Positions 42,777 through 54,140 of a stretch of DNA of 64,000 bases are shown piece by piece. The notes beneath the pieces were generated by a model. It made no database searches and was not told where the DNA came from. It saw only the letters and a program-made list of their open reading frames with translations. The translations under genes were made by a program, and so were the position numbers. The stretch is from Alentia gelatinosa (taxonomy: Eukaryota > Annelida > Polychaeta > Phyllodocida > Polynoidae). How positions within the stretch are numbered: position 1 is the first letter of the stretch; each line of letters opens with the position of its first letter. The stretch covers positions 111,831,125 to 111,895,124 of the forward strand of contig OX465581.1 in the NCBI GenBank assembly GCA_950022655.1, written 5' to 3'.

Positions 42777-43132
42777 CGGGGCCAAAGTGAACCCGCTAAA
42801 ACCATAGATACCCGTGCTCAAAACAGCATTTCCGGAAGTCATGAAAAATGATGCTAAGTACTTAAGCTATGGGGGTTTCGAGGCTAGAATTTCGTTTTTG
42901 GTCTCATTTGCAATTATTGAAGCGTAGTTTACTACTATCGTCTCTGAAACAGCATGTCTCGAAGCTACGATGACAATTGTTAAGTGCATCGAAAATATAT
43001 ATTTAAAAGATTGGAGAATGACAAATATAATCTCGAACCTCTATAGTCAGAGTACTGCGCTTCTATCTAAGGAAATTGTGTTTTGTGAACGGGTATCTGC
43101 GGTTTCAGCAGGTTCACTGTGGCTCCCTATAA
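42777..43132. repeat. TIR MITE family H, copy 2
   Basis: GGCCAAAGTGAACCCGC to GCAGGTTCACTGTGGCTCCC; the interior matches 25838-26194 throughout (TATGGGGGTTT, TAGTTTACTACTATC, AAAAGATTGGAGAATGA). The left end is decayed. It lies about 130 bp downstream of the C2 gene stop codon. Confidence 0.8.
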
Positions 43133-43261
43133 GCATGTTTAGCACAGTCCTAGCGTTGTTGGCTCGGTGGAACACACCCTTTTAAAATTAGATTTTCTCA
43201 AGAACTAAGTCCAGCAGCATCAATGTATACACCTCACTACTTCCTCCTGGAGAGTAGTAGA

Positions 43262-43581
43262 TCATTGTTCTTCCATCAGCATGTGCCAACTGGAGATCTC
43301 TCGTCCGGGATTGCACAACACCTGGTTCCAGTGATCGAACTCGGACTTTTCCGTGGCGCCGAAGCCGAGCCTTCCCTCGCCGATGACGCGGTCCGAGCGG
43401 ATCATCTCCCGGTCGTACACAGTGAGCGAGAGGCAGGTGTACGTGAGATCCTCCACCCGCGGACTGATGCGCAACTCAAACGTCTCATTGATGGTGGTTG
43501 ACGTAACCTTCTTCTTGACCTTGGATTGGTGTCGGATGTCGGGTCGGCCCGGTTGACGGAGCTCTAAAACTACGTAAGGAT
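43262..43581 (-). CDS. C2 gene exon 3: rest of C2B and stop
   Basis: The acceptor is TTCATTCACAG; two bases complete the Asp of DPYVVLEL. It encodes a basic strand (KVKKKVTSTTINETFELRIS), LSLTVYDREMIRSDRVIGEG, and ends in WHMLMEEQ with stop at 43264-43262. NETFEL and the terminal WHxL are hallmarks of C2B. Confidence 0.88.
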
Positions 43582-46500
43582 CTGTGAATGAATGAATGAA
43601 TATTTGATTAGTTACATGAATATTGTCTTTTTTCATTATGCATGTAATGTATATGGTATTATCCTACCCCTAATATAAAATCCCATAGGCTTAACATTGA
43701 GTTTCCGTATGCCACGCTGACTGGCATACGAAGTTTTATATGCCACTAGTGGCATACAGAATTGTTATCACGTAATATTTCAAAATCGAGGAGACAGGGG
43801 AGGATAAAATCAAAACCTGATTCGTTTTACATCCAGTTTTACCATACTACCAACCTTCACAAGGAATATAGAATATTAATTGTCAATTACTAGGAAAATC
43901 CCTTATCTATCATCATTTGAAATATGCATTGTAGCCTATACCACATTCTCTGTAAAAAAATGGTATGTTATTTGGAGTGCTATGGTACGTGGAACTCTAA
44001 CTCCTGTACTGCACTTATTTCATTCCATCTCATCTCATTATTTTCTCATGCAAAATGTTGTACTATTCACATTGTGAATAATGTACTGTCTGAGCAACTA
44101 GTGTTTATACCTATAACATGGAGGGGCCGGGCGGAAGAACGGCAACGCCGAGCCCGAGCATTAGTTGTAAAATGATAGCCTAATAAAAACTGATCCAAAA
44201 ATAAAGGCGTCATTGAAAATGTATGGGGACTCAGTAAACTACGACCCATTATATAAAACCTGTCAGATACATAACTGTGGTATACGGATTCAAATCTTTG
44301 GTATACGGCCTCAGACCCATGATGTATGGGAAAATAGTCCCTTTGTGCTGTGGAGCAAAGGAATGGTCCCTATTGTTATACTCTTTGATATGACAATTCC
44401 TGGGTTTGATTTTTCCCCCCGAAAAGATGGATATTAGATGCAACAAACGATGGTTTTGTGGACAGGCTGCTCTGTAAACTACTCAAGGGTGACGTAATAT
44501 AGAAAGACATGGTTAGTGTGGCCGAATGGAATCTGTTCAGAGATATTTCTGACCAAAATATCGAAGAACAGATTCCATTCGGCCACACTCACTATGTCTT
44601 TTTATTATTATGTACCGATATTCGATTTAAAAGCCATTTTTGTACTTACATTATCAACCTATTTCAACCTCCGAAATAAGTCACGTGGTACGGTGTGGCG
44701 TAAAAATATTTTACGCCACAGTGCGGCCGAACGGAATCTTTTCTGCTATCGCGTAAAAGTGAGACATTCGTGCACCGGTATATAATAATACATTCGCTTG
44801 CACTCGCGTATTACTACGCGTCCCTCTTGCAGTTTACGGCCGCCTATCCACAAACCATCGTTTTTTGTCTATATGATATTTCTATTTTTACTTGATTCAA
44901 TAAATAAATGCCAGGCTCCATGGACGCTAAGCACAATGGACAATGTTTAGGGCTGCCACCTACAAATAGTCTATAATACAATAAAAAAAAAAGTCCAGAT
45001 GTCTACGACTTTAGTGGGGCCACTTTGGCTCCCTACACAATTGGCAAATGAGGTTAGAGCAACAAGTCAACCTGGACCAATGAGACATGAAGTAGACATT
45101 TAACCATTTAACCAAAAACACTCTGAGATACCCTTATAAAAGCGGGGACACGCCAATCGGTAAACGCAGTGATTTACGGAATTGCCAACAGAAAATGGCG
45201 TGTGTTTAAGCTATTATTTCATATCTCACCCAATTATTCTTTCGAGACGCTAAATTGTGGGTGAGAGATATTACTATGAAATAATGGCTCACACATACGC
45301 TATTTTCTGTTGGTAATTCCGTAAATCGATGCGTTTCTCGCTTGGAGTGTCCCGGGTTTAACAGTGCGTATCGAACTCCCTTGTAGTCGCCAACTCATAG
45401 AGTTTACCTCGTTAACCACACATTGTGAACCGTGAAATAATGATTCCAGAATATGTCTCCTTAGTAGTCATGGCTCGGTAGAATGCCTTTAGATATCATA
45501 AAGGCTAAATATCAGAAAATAGAATTGTTTTGGCAAGTAATTGTATAACAATCAAGAAAATTTGATAATTAAGTGGCGTTTATTTAGAACTGACGTTTCG
45601 TCCATCACATGGACTTTATCAAGGTTCATCCGAAAATCAGAAAACAAATTGTGGAACAGAACAAAAATTTAGAAGCCTGGTATAGGTTTTATGGTAAGGT
45701 CATGGTTACAATGTTTTATAAAAAAAAAGGTCGTACCTAGAATGAACTAATATAGGTATACACTAGCAACCAGAAGGCTACAGAGAATAGAACTACTTGG
45801 TTTGAGGCGAACACAAAGAGATAGGTTCTACACTTGTCAGAAAAAGGTGGATATTAAATATAATATATGAGCTCAGACTATACTACACGTGAACTCCTCG
45901 GCGCATACGACCGCTTGTATCTGAAACCAGTCATTATCGTGTATGAATAATGTACTTACCAGGTGCCCCTGTTATTGATCTCCGAGGAAGGTCCTTTAGA
46001 TTCAGCAGTGTCACGTCCAGTGTTTCACAGTTTGGACGGAAACGAATCTTCACTTGCAAACGGCCTAGCTCCTGTAAATAAGGATGTGAATAGAGCCATT
46101 AACACCTGATCCCATACAACGTCTGGACACACGTGTACAAACATATGGTGTTGACCGGATACCGAAAAGTGTTATTGATTTTGTCACACAGACAAAGCAG
46201 CAGTGCTAAAGAAGTAAATAGAAACCAACGACTGCGAGAATCAAATACCTTTTTTTTTTTTTATAAACTTGCATTCTGATGTGAGTAAAATCCCAAAGAG
46301 ACCTTGAAATATCAGAACGGAAAGGAACGAAATCTACAATTGTAAAAAGCATAGTTGGCAGTTGCTAAAGCTGTCTTAATCTAAAGTTGAATTCACCCGG
46401 TGGGATTCATGTACATCACAGGGTTCAAGATCTCATTAGATTCTGTTAATTTTTAGGGGTAAATGTCGCCAACAATTGCAAGGGAAAAAAGGTCCCAGGA

Positions 46501-48309
46501 AAATGGAACCCTGGCATTCAAACGAAAAGACTATATGTTCGAGTACAGAATCTCAGTAGGATTTGCCTCAGACAAACACCCTGTGAGGTACATGTACATG
46601 AATCCCATCGTGTGCATGCCGCTTGATTGTGTCTCACTTACCCGTGGGATTTCCTCAGTTTCGAGCTCCCTCTGCAGGTCATATCTATCCTGCTGGCTGA
46701 AGTCCAGTTCCGCCAAATTCACCTCCAACTCTCCAATAGGTTCACTGCGCCGTAAGATACCTTCCCTATTGAGCACCTTAATACGTAACTTCTGGGTGCT
46801 GAGCTGCTCCTGAGTTAAGTCCCCAAAAGCAAACACTTGGTCGAAGACGGGATCATTGGTCTGTTTGACCACGGAAGATGTGTGCCTTGTGCTGTTGGCC
46901 AGTGGATATAGGGAGAGTTTTACAAATGCATTGACAGTGTCTGTGCCGCTGCCGCCTTGACCACTAGAAAGGGAGATAGCTTCTTGGATATGTACATTCA
47001 GTTGATTCTTATCTGCCATATACTCCAGGGATAATTTGAGTTTCCCTTTCTCATGCGCCCAGGAGGACAAAACCGGGGAGGCCAGTGTGGAATCACTATC
47101 GGGTAAACTACTGGAGTCTGGGTAGCTTCGGCAGACTCCCATTGTGCTGGTGAGCGCAGAAACCCTCCATAATTGTTGAACGTCTTCCTCATTGAGTGAG
47201 ATATTGTAGCTGCTACTGCGCCTGCGTGCGGCGGCCGCCTTCTCTTCCGGTTCGAGAATGCCTGAGTCATGCATCAAATCCCCCTGGCTAATAGTTACAG
47301 GCCTGCTGCGGCAGAAACGTCGGCGTTTCTCAGCAACCGAGGGAACAGAGGAGTTATTATCCTCATTGGTGTTCTGAAATGACTGTTCAAATGACCCTCC
47401 CCTGGAACGGATTGGTGAGGAGGACCCTGTAGAGCAAAGGTTACTGTCCATGGAGTCGTGTGGAGAAATGAACACCCCAAGTGGTGCCACCTGGGAGGAC
47501 ACGTTGCGTCGTCTGCTACTTGTACGACGCTGGTGCTCCACACTGGTTTCAGGGGATGATGAGAGGATGTCCTTGGAGCTGCAGCGTTTACCTTGCAAAC
47601 CATTCATTTTCACCGCCCGGTTGGCTTTTGCTATGGAGCTGTTCTGGTCGTGGAACAGGGACTCCTTGCGTTGAGTCGTTGGGCACTCAGATAAGGTCTC
47701 AAAGCCGAATTTCGTTTTCGTCTTCAGGTGGGGGAGTGTCATGGCCGCTACTGAGCGGGGGTCAGCGTTCGTCGTTGCTTCGTTGCGTTCGTCGATCATT
47801 TCATAGGAGATGGTGTGACTGCGACGGAAAATGGCTGCCGAGGAGGCCGTCCGATGAACTGGACTCGCTGGCTCGGAGCGGCTGCTGTAAGGTCTTACAT
47901 TATTGGTTTTGGGTGTGGTTCTGGTCCGCCTCATACGTACCATAGACACGGGAGACGTGTTAAATGCTTGGATATCGTTCTGAGAACCCGGTGCTTCCTT
48001 GGGGAGATCATCCTCCGCCTCCCCAGTGAACAAGAGTTCACTGCTGGCATTGCGGCTTGGGGAAATCGTGCCTGAGTTATAGGACCTGGGAATGGTGAAG
48101 TCAGGTACACTGTTGGGTGTAATCACCAATTGCGTGAGGCACTTGATGCTCTTGTCTAACATAGCACGCTGACTGTCCACGCGCGGCATCGTGCACTGGA
48201 GGAGGCGCACCGAGCTGTCCCCACAGCTGCGCAGGAACCGGCTGGCGGCAGAGTCGGTGTAGTATTTATTAAACACAGGATTCTTCCACCCACCTCCTAC
48301 GACCTCCAT
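43262..48309 (-). CDS. Tandem C2-domain protein with C2CD4-like N-terminal motif (3 coding exons)
   Basis: Exons on the minus strand: 48309-46642 (1668 nt), 46071-45960 (112 nt) and 43581-43262 (320 nt), giving 2100 nt and 699 residues. All junctions are GT/AG with matching phase (0, then 1). The first ~410 residues are Ser/Arg-rich and probably disordered, with basophilic kinase sites (ARRRSSSYN, RRSHTISYE). LVITPNSVPDFTIP (about 80 residues in) resembles the ITPxxIPxFxIP signature of the C2CD4 family. C2A spans about 420-545 and lacks the acidic Ca-binding residues (NAFV instead of DPYV). C2B spans about 557-695 and keeps part of them (DPYVVLEL; YDREMIRSD), ending HWNQVLCNPGREISSWHML as in synaptotagmin C2B domains. 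Likely a membrane adaptor; which synaptotagmin/C2CD4 relative is unresolved. Confidence 0.8.
43657..43848. repeat. MITE family A copy, internally deleted (C2 intron 2)
   Basis: Matches 11141-11433 from ATCCTACCCCTAATATAAAA to ACCTGATTCGTTTTA, then jumps directly to CATCCAGTTTTAC. The ~100-bp palindromic middle is missing. Confidence 0.75.
44196..44868. repeat. MITE family D, copy 3, interrupted (C2 intron 2)
   Basis: Left part (AAATGTATGGGGACTCAGTA; GTGGTATACGGATTCAAA; GTGGACAGGCTGCTCTGTAA) and right part (GTATTACTACGCGTC; TTTACGGCCGCC) together match copy 2. About 300 bp at roughly 44499-44800 are inserted between them. Confidence 0.7.
44499..44800. mobile_element. Palindromic MITE nested in family D copy 3
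   Basis: It holds a near-perfect hairpin (44516-44588): GTGTGGCCGAATGGAATCTG and CAGATTCCATTCGGCCACAC, with CATGG-TTAG/CACTATG extensions. Further on, GTGTGGCGTAAAAATATTTT and TTTACGCCACA form another palindrome, then a third GCGGCCGAACGGAATCTTTT arm. Both strands give mirror-image open frames, which are artefacts. Confidence 0.65.
45014..45043. repeat. Terminal fragment of MITE family H
   Basis: GTGGGGCCACTTTGGCTCCC matches the right terminal repeat of family H only. Confidence 0.45.
45160..45332. repeat. Palindromic MITE (C2 intron 2)
   Basis: GATTTACGGAATTGCCAACA with GAAAATGGCGTGTG and TATTATTTCATA faces TATGAAATAATGGCTC, ACACATACGCTATTTTC and TGTTGGTAATTCCGTAAATC. The loop includes ATATCTCACCC/GGGTGAGAGATAT. 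Confidence 0.75.
45586..45630 (-). ncRNA. Degenerate hammerhead-like motif
   Basis: On the minus strand: GAAC, CTTGATAAAGTCC, loop, GGACGAAACGTC, AGTTC. AGTCC/GGACT-type pairing before GAAAC, and GAAC/GTTC outside, fit stems II and I of a hammerhead, but the core reads CUUGAUA instead of CUGAUGA. Probably a retroelement-tail relic. Confidence 0.35.
45960..46071 (-). CDS. C2 gene exon 2: start of C2B
   Basis: The acceptor (minus strand) is CTTATTTACAG and the donor GTAAGTACAT. It encodes ELGRLQVKIRFRPNCETLDV and TLLNLKDLPRRSITGAP plus one base. GxLxVxI followed by LxVxLLxxKDL is the usual first two strands of a C2 domain. Confidence 0.85.
46382..46626. repeat. TIR MITE family M, copy 1, abutting C2 exon 1 donor
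   Basis: Starts CTAAAGTTGAATTCACCCGG, and its right end is an eroded inverse (TGTGCATGCCGCTTGA). Inner landmarks GTGGGATTCATGTAC and CCCTGTGAGGTACATG are shared with 52003-52237. It ends about 10 bp from the GTAAGT donor of exon 1. Confidence 0.75.
46642..48309 (-). CDS. C2 gene exon 1: disordered region and C2A
   Basis: I start at ATG 48309 (MEVVGGGWKNPVFN), because an acceptor TTTCTTTGCAG lies just upstream at 48323 and the longer frame would read through intron. The exon ends ...TEEIPR with donor GTAAGT (46641-46636). The 36 codons that continue in frame past the donor are intron and MITE sequence. The exon is long and richer in GC than its surroundings. Confidence 0.85.
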
Positions 48310-49990
48310 AACGAAGAGACCCCTGCAAAGAAATACCATCAGCTTAGTCAACGAGTCCTCGACACTATATAGATTCCTTAGATGTACACGTATTAAATCT
48401 ATTGATCAACAGGTGATTATTAGTCTAAGGCATATCTGGTATGTACTATATTATTGTAAATTATCATATACCTTATGCCTTGTCTGCACAGCATAAAGTA
48501 TACTATATTACACATTTGGTAATTATGAAGATACCTATATATCTTAAATGGGCTCGTACTTGTTCAAGAACCAATGATAAGTGATCTACCTAATCTCCTC
48601 ACCTTGCTCCCGGTTAATCGACACATAGTTGAAAAGATTGGAACTCTGCTTTGTACACTTGATCCGGTTCCAACTCTGAAGCAGGCTACTCTATAAGTGA
48701 CCGGTCCGCGTGCGATATGTGCCAATACTGTGGTATTTACGAACAGGGGATAGCGTCGGTGAATGGAGCTATGACGTCTATGACGGACCGTGTGTTTGTC
48801 CAGCTGTATGACAGACTGATTAGCAGACTAGCAGACGTGTAAATAGGTTCCTAACCACATGACGCAAATGCCAGCTGCAAGCTAATGATATAGATATATG
48901 TGTGTAGGTGTTGTGTACCAATCACGGTACCAGGAATCTAAGCCTGCTGACGTCTAAGCCTCGCATTACTGACAGTAGGTTCACCGATCGATGACTCCTA
49001 ATGGCTAACGTTATCTTTGATCCAACATATCTCTGACTGACTGACTGACTGACTGACACCTTTGACACCATTATGACATCAACAGATCTGCTGAGGTTAT
49101 CTTCTAGAGTTTATTAATTTGAAGCGGTGATAGCTCCCCTAGGAAGTTTTGAACACGTACGAAACGATCAATACAATGATTGATAACAGACAATCGGGAA
49201 GCAAGATTTTGTATATAAAACCGTCTGATATATTATTGGCTAAGATAAATTTCACTTTCTATTCTTCATGTTAGGCTAAGTATGGCGACGAACCTTGTTT
49301 AAACTATATGTTATTAAATAAATGTTATGACTATCAGAGCACCATTGAAATTTCTGAATTTCTTTTATATTCTTGTTATTTGTATAGCCTACTATCTCTA
49401 GTGGACCAAGTCTAAGCATCTCTTAAGGTAATCCAGGGATAATTACGTTTATCCCTTACATGAGTGTCATAGGTTAGTGACGTTGAAAGTGCATGTGCGT
49501 CAGTGGAGAGATCCACAATCTCACTGTATGCCTTGAGAGGATTACCAAGCACACTTGAAATATATTCTTTTCCAAATGTTTTAAAGATCATGATTTAGTC
49601 TAACTATTCTTAAGTATGAGTAGCTTAAACAGTTGATGACAGGTTTGTATTCTGCATTGCCTTTTTTTGCATCAATTATGATATGCTACCCACTACGATC
49701 ACCAGTTTAAAAGGTAGATAATATAATGATTCCTTCTTTTGTCAAGAGGGACCAAGGAGGGTTTTTTTTCCTTTAAACTTTGAAGTGTTTATTTCGTAAG
49801 TAGTATTTACAATTCTCCTTCCAGACGGTATTCTGGTTCCGTGGGTAGCGTACTTACTAAAGCTTAACCTATAATTTGTCACACTCTCTTCGGTCGGCTG
49901 GTTTTTAAATGTGATTATCAAAACGCTTCTTAGATTTTCTCTATATAATCAAATATGGTTTTCTAGCATATTGAGCGCTGTAGTTCCATG
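48310..49990. other. Upstream region of the C2 gene
   Basis: 5' UTR exon(s) and the promoter should lie here, because coding exon 1 begins with an acceptor at 48323. I could not place them. A (CTGA)n run lies near 49034-49058. Confidence 0.4.
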
Positions 49991-50021
49991 GCTGTATATA
50001 AAAATGTGATAGACACAACGG

Positions 50022-50442
50022 AGAGGTGTTTTTTAAAAACTAAATCACGATATTGGCTAAACGATTATGAGTCTGTGTGGGCGGAATTCCAGAATATCTT
50101 TTGCAGTTTGCCTATTTTGCCCTATCTTAGTGGAAGAAGTTTTGTTGTGAAGGATCGAAACTAAACTAAACATGAAGATATTTTTCTGATCGTCTTGTAA
50201 GACCTTCCTCCATGAAGAGGGATCACTTTAGGTAAAGAGGGATCCCTGAGACCCTGAGACATGTTATTTCCCCTACAATTGATAGCGGCATTTACCCCTT
50301 AAACGAAGCAGAACCCCATGAGATTTTGAACCCAGTGAGGTACATGAATCCAACCATGTGAATTCCACCTGACGAGAATGCAACAAAGACCATCATAAGA
50401 TCAATTCTTTTGTCGTTCTTAGTTTGAAAAACACCTCACAGG
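50022..50442. repeat. Repeat family N, copy 1, with family M fragment inside
   Basis: Ends GAGAGGTGTTTTTTAAAAAC and GTTTGAAAAACACCTCAC are inverted. TTGGCTAAACGATTA, CCTATCTTAGTGGAA and GAATGCAACAAAGACCAT are shared with 50648-50966. About 50268-50390 is an inverted family M segment (TGAGGTACATGAATCC) that copy 2 lacks. Confidence 0.65.
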
Positions 50443-50647
50443 TGACAGAACGGCCGCGGCCGAGCCTGGGGACATTTGTAATGTCTTTGATCCTAATAAA
50501 AGTAAATAAAAAAAAGTACGTCTAAATCAATAGACAAACAACAGGTACATTTATACCCACAGATATATTTACATGAATGTATGGATGCTTGAACTAAGCA
50601 GACACTCATCAAAGGTAAGGAGCTGAAAATCCTCTGGTTATCTGCTC

Positions 50648-50966
50648 TGGGAGGTGTCCTTAAAACCAAGAACGGTACTGGCTGAACGATTACGATTATG
50701 ACTAAACTAAGGTCCTCAGAATATTATATCTTCTGCGGTTTTTATTGTTTACTTTTGTCCTATCTTAGTGGAAAACATTTTGATATGAAGAATTGAACCA
50801 ACCTTGCAACGGGCATAAACACAAGGTCAAACTTGTGACATTTTAAAAATAGTCAAAATAAAGATATTTTCCTGATCACACTAGGTAATGGGAATGCAAC
50901 AAAGACCATAGTTACTTCAATTCCTGTGTTGCTCTCAGTAAAAAAGACACCTCCTTAGTCTAATTC
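50648..50966. repeat. Repeat family N, copy 2
   Basis: GGGAGGTGTCCTTAAAACC to AAAAAAGACACCTCC, with the same inner order as copy 1 but no family M insert. Confidence 0.65.
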
Positions 50967-51502
50967 GACGAAGAACATGCTACCTTAACTGTTTATCTAT
51001 ATAAATTATCATAATAGCTTTCAACATATAGCCGTCAGCTAGGATGATATTTTTCTCTAAAGAACAGTATTTCTCAAGTTCATAGGAGGTTATTACACTC
51101 GAGCACAACACCTTGTACCCTAGATAACTGGTCCACCAAAATTGCATGTCCATGATGGTACCTATTATACATTGACGGTCTAGGTCTTATACGTCGTGGC
51201 ATTAAATATATCATAAGAATATATTCGGCCTGACTGACGCATATTCAAACTCTTGACTCTAGTCTGTGTGGGCGGACCTATGATTATTGGGGTTCTTTTT
51301 AAAAGGGAAAGGAGAGGAGTTGTTGTTCCATTCTTCCACAAAATATGGTTTGTAGAGCATAATTGCAATGGGGTAATCAGGTGGTTCAATAACCCAGAAA
51401 TAAAAGGAGGGTATGAGAGTGGGGGGTCTGAACTTGATAATATACCCCCTCTGAATCCCTGCCTATCCGCTCCGCCCTCCTGCATAATCTAAAGACATTT
51501 CC

Positions 51503-51990
51503 CCACAGGCCGATGTCGCACCTTATCTGGTTGGTTAGGCAATGCCTGCAGTCAAACAATCTATAGCATTGGATCACTGAGTGTATAAACGTAATACGTT
51601 TATAATACCCGTGTACGTTATCTCTATAGAAAAAACACCTATTGCATCGTATACTATGGTATTCCAGCTTCAAACTAGTGTGTCATACATGCATATCACC
51701 TCAATAATACTTTAGATATAGCTTATATAGCACAGGTACACCGACATATATACACAATAATACGTTTGCAGGCCTAGCTATCATATGCTTATCTTTTCCA
51801 AGTTAAAGTCAAGAAAATTATCAACTGTGAAGTTTAGGCAGTCCAGACCAGTTTTACAATACCCTAAATTATTCCAGTGGTCTAATTTGTTAAAATACAA
51901 CACTCCTACAATCACACCCATTGTTCACATTGTAGGTGTGATTGCTGTGTGTCTCTATGGCCGGTAGGCCGGACTCGGCCGTGTATGTCC
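51503..51990. repeat. Repeat family F, copy 2
   Basis: Uninterrupted; matches 6645-7175 along its length (GATGTCGCACCTTATCTGG; CGTAATACGTTTATAATACC; CAACACTCCTACAATCACAC). It ends 10-15 bp before family M copy 2. Confidence 0.75.
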
Positions 51991-52002
51991 GAGCGAACGC
52001 CT

Positions 52003-52237
52003 AAAGTGGAATTCACACGGTGGGATTCATGTACCTCACGGGATTTAAAATGTCGTAAGATTCTGTTCCTTTTTAGGAGTAAATATCGCCAACAGGTGCA
52101 AACATGTCTCAGGTAAATAGAACCCTACAATATAGTCGAGGAAATTGTGTTCGAGTGCAGAATCTCAGCAGGATTCGTCTCAGACAACACCCTGTGAGGT
52201 ATAATAAGAATATCACTGTGTGAATCCCACTTTAGTG
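52003..52237. repeat. TIR MITE family M, copy 2 (complete)
   Basis: TAAAGTGGAATTCACACGG and GTGTGAATCCCACTTTAGTG form terminal inverted repeats about 235 bp apart. It defines the family ends used for the copy next to the C2 gene. Confidence 0.8.
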
Positions 52238-52629
52238 AAGAATACACAGATGGACTATTTACCTGAATACGATTGGAGTAAAAAGCTGTTTGGTGAGCTC
52301 CACGTGCGATCCACGTCTGTGCTTATCTCCGGTTTCCTTTTCTCACTTACTCCTGCAGTTTACAGCAGTATACGGCCACTGAGCTGCTCCCCAGCCTCGA
52401 TACTACAGATTCTCACGGACGTAACACCTGTTTCTTTTATACTGATTTCTTGTCCAATCAGAAGGCTTCTCTCATTGTAACACTCCAATTGGCCATCTTG
52501 GAGATGGAAAGAATGTGAATAAAGAAGGCGATGTTCCTGTGACATTCCGCTACCACTGTTTAACACGTGCGCGGAGCATGTTTGCGATTCTGCGTTGGAT
52601 TCCATATATTTTCACACCCATCTAGAAAA

Positions 52630-52960
52630 GCAGGGTGGGAGGTTAATCTATTTCGGTTTTTCGAGAAGTTTTCCATGGTGCACACTGTTGGAAGCCTTGC
52701 GCAGATCTATATATAAAGCCCAAGTAATTCCCTTTCGATCTCTAGCATAATATAAGTCGTTTAGCAGTACATCTATATGAATAGCATCAGTCGTTCCACG
52801 ATTTTCCTTAAAACCATATTTTTGACGGCAGAGGATTTTGCGGTTTGAGGTGGTGCAGATTTGAAAAAAAATTGATGTCTTTTGATTTGCTTGAAAATCA
52901 TATGATCTGTAACTACCGTATATATATATATGTTGTTTCTTAGGCAATTTTGTTTTCACT
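52630..52960 (-). pseudogene. LINE reverse transcriptase fragment
   Basis: The minus-strand frame contains YGFKENRGTTDAIHIDVL and ITWALYIDLRKASNSVHHGK. The first is the RT domain segment before motif A; the second is motif A (YIDxxKAFDSV in active elements, here with S and N in place of F and D). Only about 100 residues survive, so it is dead. Confidence 0.8.
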
Positions 52961-53410
52961 AATCAAAGAAAGGGATCAAGATATTTAAATCTTCAGTTAA
53001 AGAAATTACTTTTTGTCAGTCTACGAAACGGCATAAAAAACGGGACACAAGACATATCTACATGATCTCATGAGCATTTATTCATTTTGTTGAACTGATT
53101 CTTTTAGAATTAGATGACTTTGGGCAAAAACAACTTAAATAACCTCACACATTGACTGTTTCAACATGTAAATCTGGCCGTCTTTGGAATTGATGACGTA
53201 ACCAAGCGCGGAGTCACGGATTGAATAAATTGAATAATACAATTGGATATAACTTACATACTGATAACAGAATTGATTTTTATGACCATGTATATATATA
53301 TAGTGTAGCAGGAAAGCACCGAGTCCACCGCTGCTGGATGAGACAGGTCCACTGCCGGTGGGTGTGACAGGTCTGGTCTACCAGCTCACTAGACGAGGTC
53401 ACCAACTGGA

Positions 53411-53554
53411 GACATAGCACACTCTACCTTTTCTGTATTATGTTAGGACTGTTTGACTGTTGATGGAAATTTACTGAACGTGGTTTATTGTTACAATATA
53501 ATTAGTTTAACGCTTGTGCACTGTAATTCACGGTTTTGTTGTCATTAACGGAAC

Positions 53555-53624
<70 letters not shown>

Positions 53625-53780
53625 TAATATATTATATAATATATTGATATAAATGACGAATGATATCAATTATGTTATTAACTGCGATACTTGCTTCTCT
53701 TCCGTAGCCACGGTTATCGCCATGTATAATGCGGTATCTTGGGTAACCTTCTATAATTATCGTCACCGAGTTGCTCATAA
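53411..53780. repeat. 365-bp tandem duplication, unit 1
   Basis: GACATAGCACACTCTACC to GTCACCGAGTTGCTCATAA, with an inner (TA)n tract (about 53560-53621). Nearly identical to unit 2; differences seen are TTTATTG/TTCATTG, CTTTAAT/CTATAAT and TA-tract length. Confidence 0.95.
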
Positions 53781-53922
53781 GACATAGCACACTCTACCTT
53801 TTCTGTATTATGTTAGGACTGTTTGACTGTTGATGGAAATTTACTGAACGTGGTTCATTGTTACAATATAATTAGTTTAACGCTTGTGCACTGTAATTCA
53901 CGGTTTTGTTGTCATTAACGGA

Positions 53923-53984
<62 letters not shown>

Positions 53985-54140
53985 TAATATATTATATAAT
54001 ATATTGATATAAATGACGAATGATATCAATTATGTTATTAACTGCGATACTTGCTTCTCTTCCGTAGCCACGGTTATCGCCATGTATAATGCGGTATCTT
54101 GGGTAACCTTCTATAATTATCGTCACCGAGTTGCTCATAA
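53781..54140. repeat. 365-bp tandem duplication, unit 2
   Basis: Starts immediately after unit 1. Its TA tract (about 53929-53982) is roughly 10 bp shorter. The 90-codon frame across it is unidentified. Confidence 0.95.

Noticed and set aside
44376..44785. Mirror-image frames starting MWPNGICS on both strands
   Set aside because: They are the two arms of a palindrome.
47295..47945. Overlapping frames on both strands of C2 exon 1
   Set aside because: Shadows of the long GC-rich coding exon.
48310..48351. Start of the C2 protein at the first ATG of the open frame (48351)
   Set aside because: A good acceptor lies between it and the ATG at 48309, so the extra 14 codons are most likely intron.
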